Of a DNA stretch of 5,965 nt, positions 4,727 through 5,965 are shown piece after piece. The DNA comes from JBHIAG01 sp046758465 (GTDB taxonomy: Bacteria > Acidobacteriota > Terriglobia > Acidiferrales > 2-02-FULL-67-57), in the NCBI GenBank assembly GCA_046758465.1, contig JBHIAG010000107.1, positions 1-5,965 of the forward strand, given 5' to 3'. Position numbers and translations under genes: made by a program. The notes under the pieces are model-generated. The model made no database searches. It was not told the origin of the DNA and saw nothing but the letters and a program-made list of their open reading frames with translations. Each line of letters starts with the position of its first letter. Positions within the stretch are counted from its first letter, which is position 1.

Positions 4727-5965
4727 ATGCCTGCACAAATCTCTCCCAGCTCGGTGGTCGGCGAAGAGAAGTTGGTGCGCGGATTGGGTCTCAAGGAGGC
4801 CACCGCGCTCAACATGATCGACATGGTGGGCATTGGCCCCTTCATCACCATCCCGTTCATCATCGTCGCCATGGGCGGGCCGCAGGCGATGCTGGGCTGG
4901 ATTTTCGGGGCGCTGCTGGCGCTGTGCGACGGCCTGGTGTGGGCCGAGCTGGGGGCGGCCATGCCGCACGCCGGGGGCACTTATGTGTTCCTGCGGGAAG
5001 CGTTCGGGCCGCGCGGTTGGGGTCGTCTGCTCAGCTTCCTGTTCATCTGGCAGATGCTGTTCCGGGCGCCGCTCTCGATGGCTTCCGGGCTGATCGGGTT
5101 TGCCGACTACGCCGACTACCTGCTGCCGGGACTGGTCGCCGCCGACGGTGGCCGCACGCTCGACCACCGGCTGCTGGCGGGGGGCCTGGGGCTGTTCGTT
5201 ATTCTTCTGCTCTACCGCCGCATCACCACCATCGGGCGGATTTCGCTCTACCTCTGGGTCATTGTCTTCGGCACCATCGCCTGGATTATTTTCGGCGGGC
5301 TGACACACTTCAATGCGGCGGCGGTGCTGGACTTTCCCGCGGGGGCGTTCGACTTCTGGCAGTTCGCCTTCTACGCCGGGCTGGGCAACGCCATGCTGAT
5401 CGCCATCTACGACTACCTGGGCTACCAGAACGTCTGCTACCTGGGGGCGGAGATCCGCCGGCCGGAGCGGGTGATTCCGCGGGCGATCATCATTTCGATT
5501 CTGGGCATCGCCGTGCTCTATTTCGTGATGAACATCTGCCTGATCAGTGTCATCCCCTGGCGGGAAGCGATGGCGTCGAAGTACCTTGTTTCCATCTTCA
5601 TGGAACGGCTCTACGGCGTGGGCGCGGGGCAGGCGGTGACGGTGCTCATTCTGGTGGCAGCCTTTGCTTCGGTGTGGTCGCTGATGCTGGGCTACTCGCG
5701 CATCCCCTACGCGGCGGCGCTCGACGGCGGCTTCTTCCGCGTCTTTGCCCGTGTGCACCCTGAGAAGCGCTTTCCGCACGTCTCCTTACTGGCGGTGGGT
5801 GGAGTGACGGTGGCCTTCAGCCTGGTGTTCAAGCTGCTGACGGTGATCAAGGCGCTGATGGCCATCCGCATCCTGATTGAGTTCGTGGCGCAGGCGATGG
5901 CGGTGTTCGTGCTGCACCGTACGGGGGCGCGCTTCCCCTTCCGGATGTGGTTCTATCCGCTGCCG
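4727..5965 (+). CDS. APC-superfamily amino acid/amine permease, N-terminal 413 residues (cut by right edge)
   Basis: Secondary transporter of the amino acid-polyamine-organocation superfamily, in the inner membrane. Translation from ATG 4727 stays open to the window edge. Residues 18-30 (RGLGLKEATALNM) lead into TM1 with the unwound helix break VGIGPF (34-39). The signature AELGAAMPHAGGTYVFLREAFG region is at 73-94. TM6 contains YDYLGYQN (228-235), followed by the conserved loop E-I-R-R-P-E-R-V-I-P-R-A (242-253). About ten membrane segments are visible: 27-50, 54-76, 98-125, 148-164, 171-192, 215-240, 252-274, 300-327, 352-371, 375-396. Two more are expected beyond the edge. The substrate cannot be told. 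The start was chosen because the conserved N-terminus needs it; an ATG at 4814, behind AAGGAGG, would lose TM1's beginning. The superfamily is secure, the subfamily is not. Confidence 0.93.
   Translation, partial: MPAQISPSSVVGEEKLVRGLGLKEATALNMIDMVGIGPFITIPFIIVAMGGPQAMLGWIFGALLALCDGLVWAELGAAMPHAGGTYVFLREAFGPRGWGRLLSFLFIWQMLFRAPLSMASGLIGFADYADYLLPGLVAADGGRTLDHRLLAGGLGLFVILLLYRRITTIGRISLYLWVIVFGTIAWIIFGGLTHFNAAAVLDFPAGAFDFWQFAFYAGLGNAMLIAIYDYLGYQNVCYLGAEIRRPERVIPRAIIISILGIAVLYFVMNICLISVIPWREAMASKYLVSIFMERLYGVGAGQAVTVLILVAAFASVWSLMLGYSRIPYAAALDGGFFRVFARVHPEKRFPHVSLLAVGGVTVAFSLVFKLLTVIKALMAIRILIEFVAQAMAVFVLHRTGARFPFRMWFYPLP

Noticed and set aside
4464..4817. A 117-codon plus-strand frame starting MDSPEALLAAARAYL
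   Set aside because: It translates the purine repeat, the 16-bp dyad and hairpin B, then overlaps the permease in another frame; no ribosome site or domain supports it.
3946..5763. A 605-codon plus-strand open frame
   Set aside because: It runs antisense through the membrane-protein gene and then in the wrong frame through the permease. The translation is low-complexity Gly/Arg/His-rich with no domain, typical of GC-rich shadow frames.
4502..5779. A 425-codon minus-strand open frame
   Set aside because: Antisense to the permease, which carries clear APC motifs in its own frame; the translation is polar, repetitive and unrecognisable.

Overview
The window is GC-rich with clear protein-coding bias and looks like the chromosome of a free-living bacterium. 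The LipA and dihydrolipoyl dehydrogenase sequences and the palindrome-rich intergenic style resemble Acidobacteriota. That placement is an impression from memory, not a search result. No phage, transposase, CRISPR, tRNA or rRNA gene is visible.

Layout: (1) 1-189, minus strand: the N-terminus of an exported protein cut by the left edge, with a good sigma70-type promoter behind it. (2) 456-1877, minus strand: lpdA, a complete dihydrolipoyl dehydrogenase. (3) 1878-2163: the divergent control region between lpdA and lipA. It holds an AT-rich inverted repeat and a 109-bp block (2028-2136) that can fold completely into a four-way cloverleaf, lying between two predicted promoters. (4) 2164-3078, plus strand: lipA, lipoyl synthase, ending in a terminator hairpin that overlaps its stop codon. 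(5) 3079-3486: about 400 bp without a gene, packed with palindromes. (6) 3487-4458, minus strand: an unrecognised polytopic membrane protein of 323 aa that appears to be an internal duplication. (7) 4459-4726: a spacer with a purine 9-mer repeat, a perfect 16-bp palindrome, a predicted promoter, and a second copy of a 39-nt hairpin also found at 3108-3146. (8) 4727 to the right edge, plus strand: the first 413 codons of an APC-superfamily amino acid/amine permease.

Functional links: lipA and lpdA belong to one theme. LipA inserts the sulfurs that turn octanoyl groups into lipoyl groups on E2/H proteins, and Lpd reoxidises those lipoyl groups during catalysis. Their divergent arrangement around a compact structured spacer suggests shared control. 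The other three genes have no evident link to lipoate.

The most unusual material is non-coding: the cloverleaf block, the recurring TCCCGC-N3-GCGGGA hairpin, and two 39-nt hairpin copies whose only two differences compensate each other in the stem. No undescribed protein system can be claimed; the best protein candidate for novelty is the duplicated membrane protein. The two edge genes are open-ended, and several long overlapping frames, including ones of 605 and 425 codons, are GC-rich shadows that I did not annotate.
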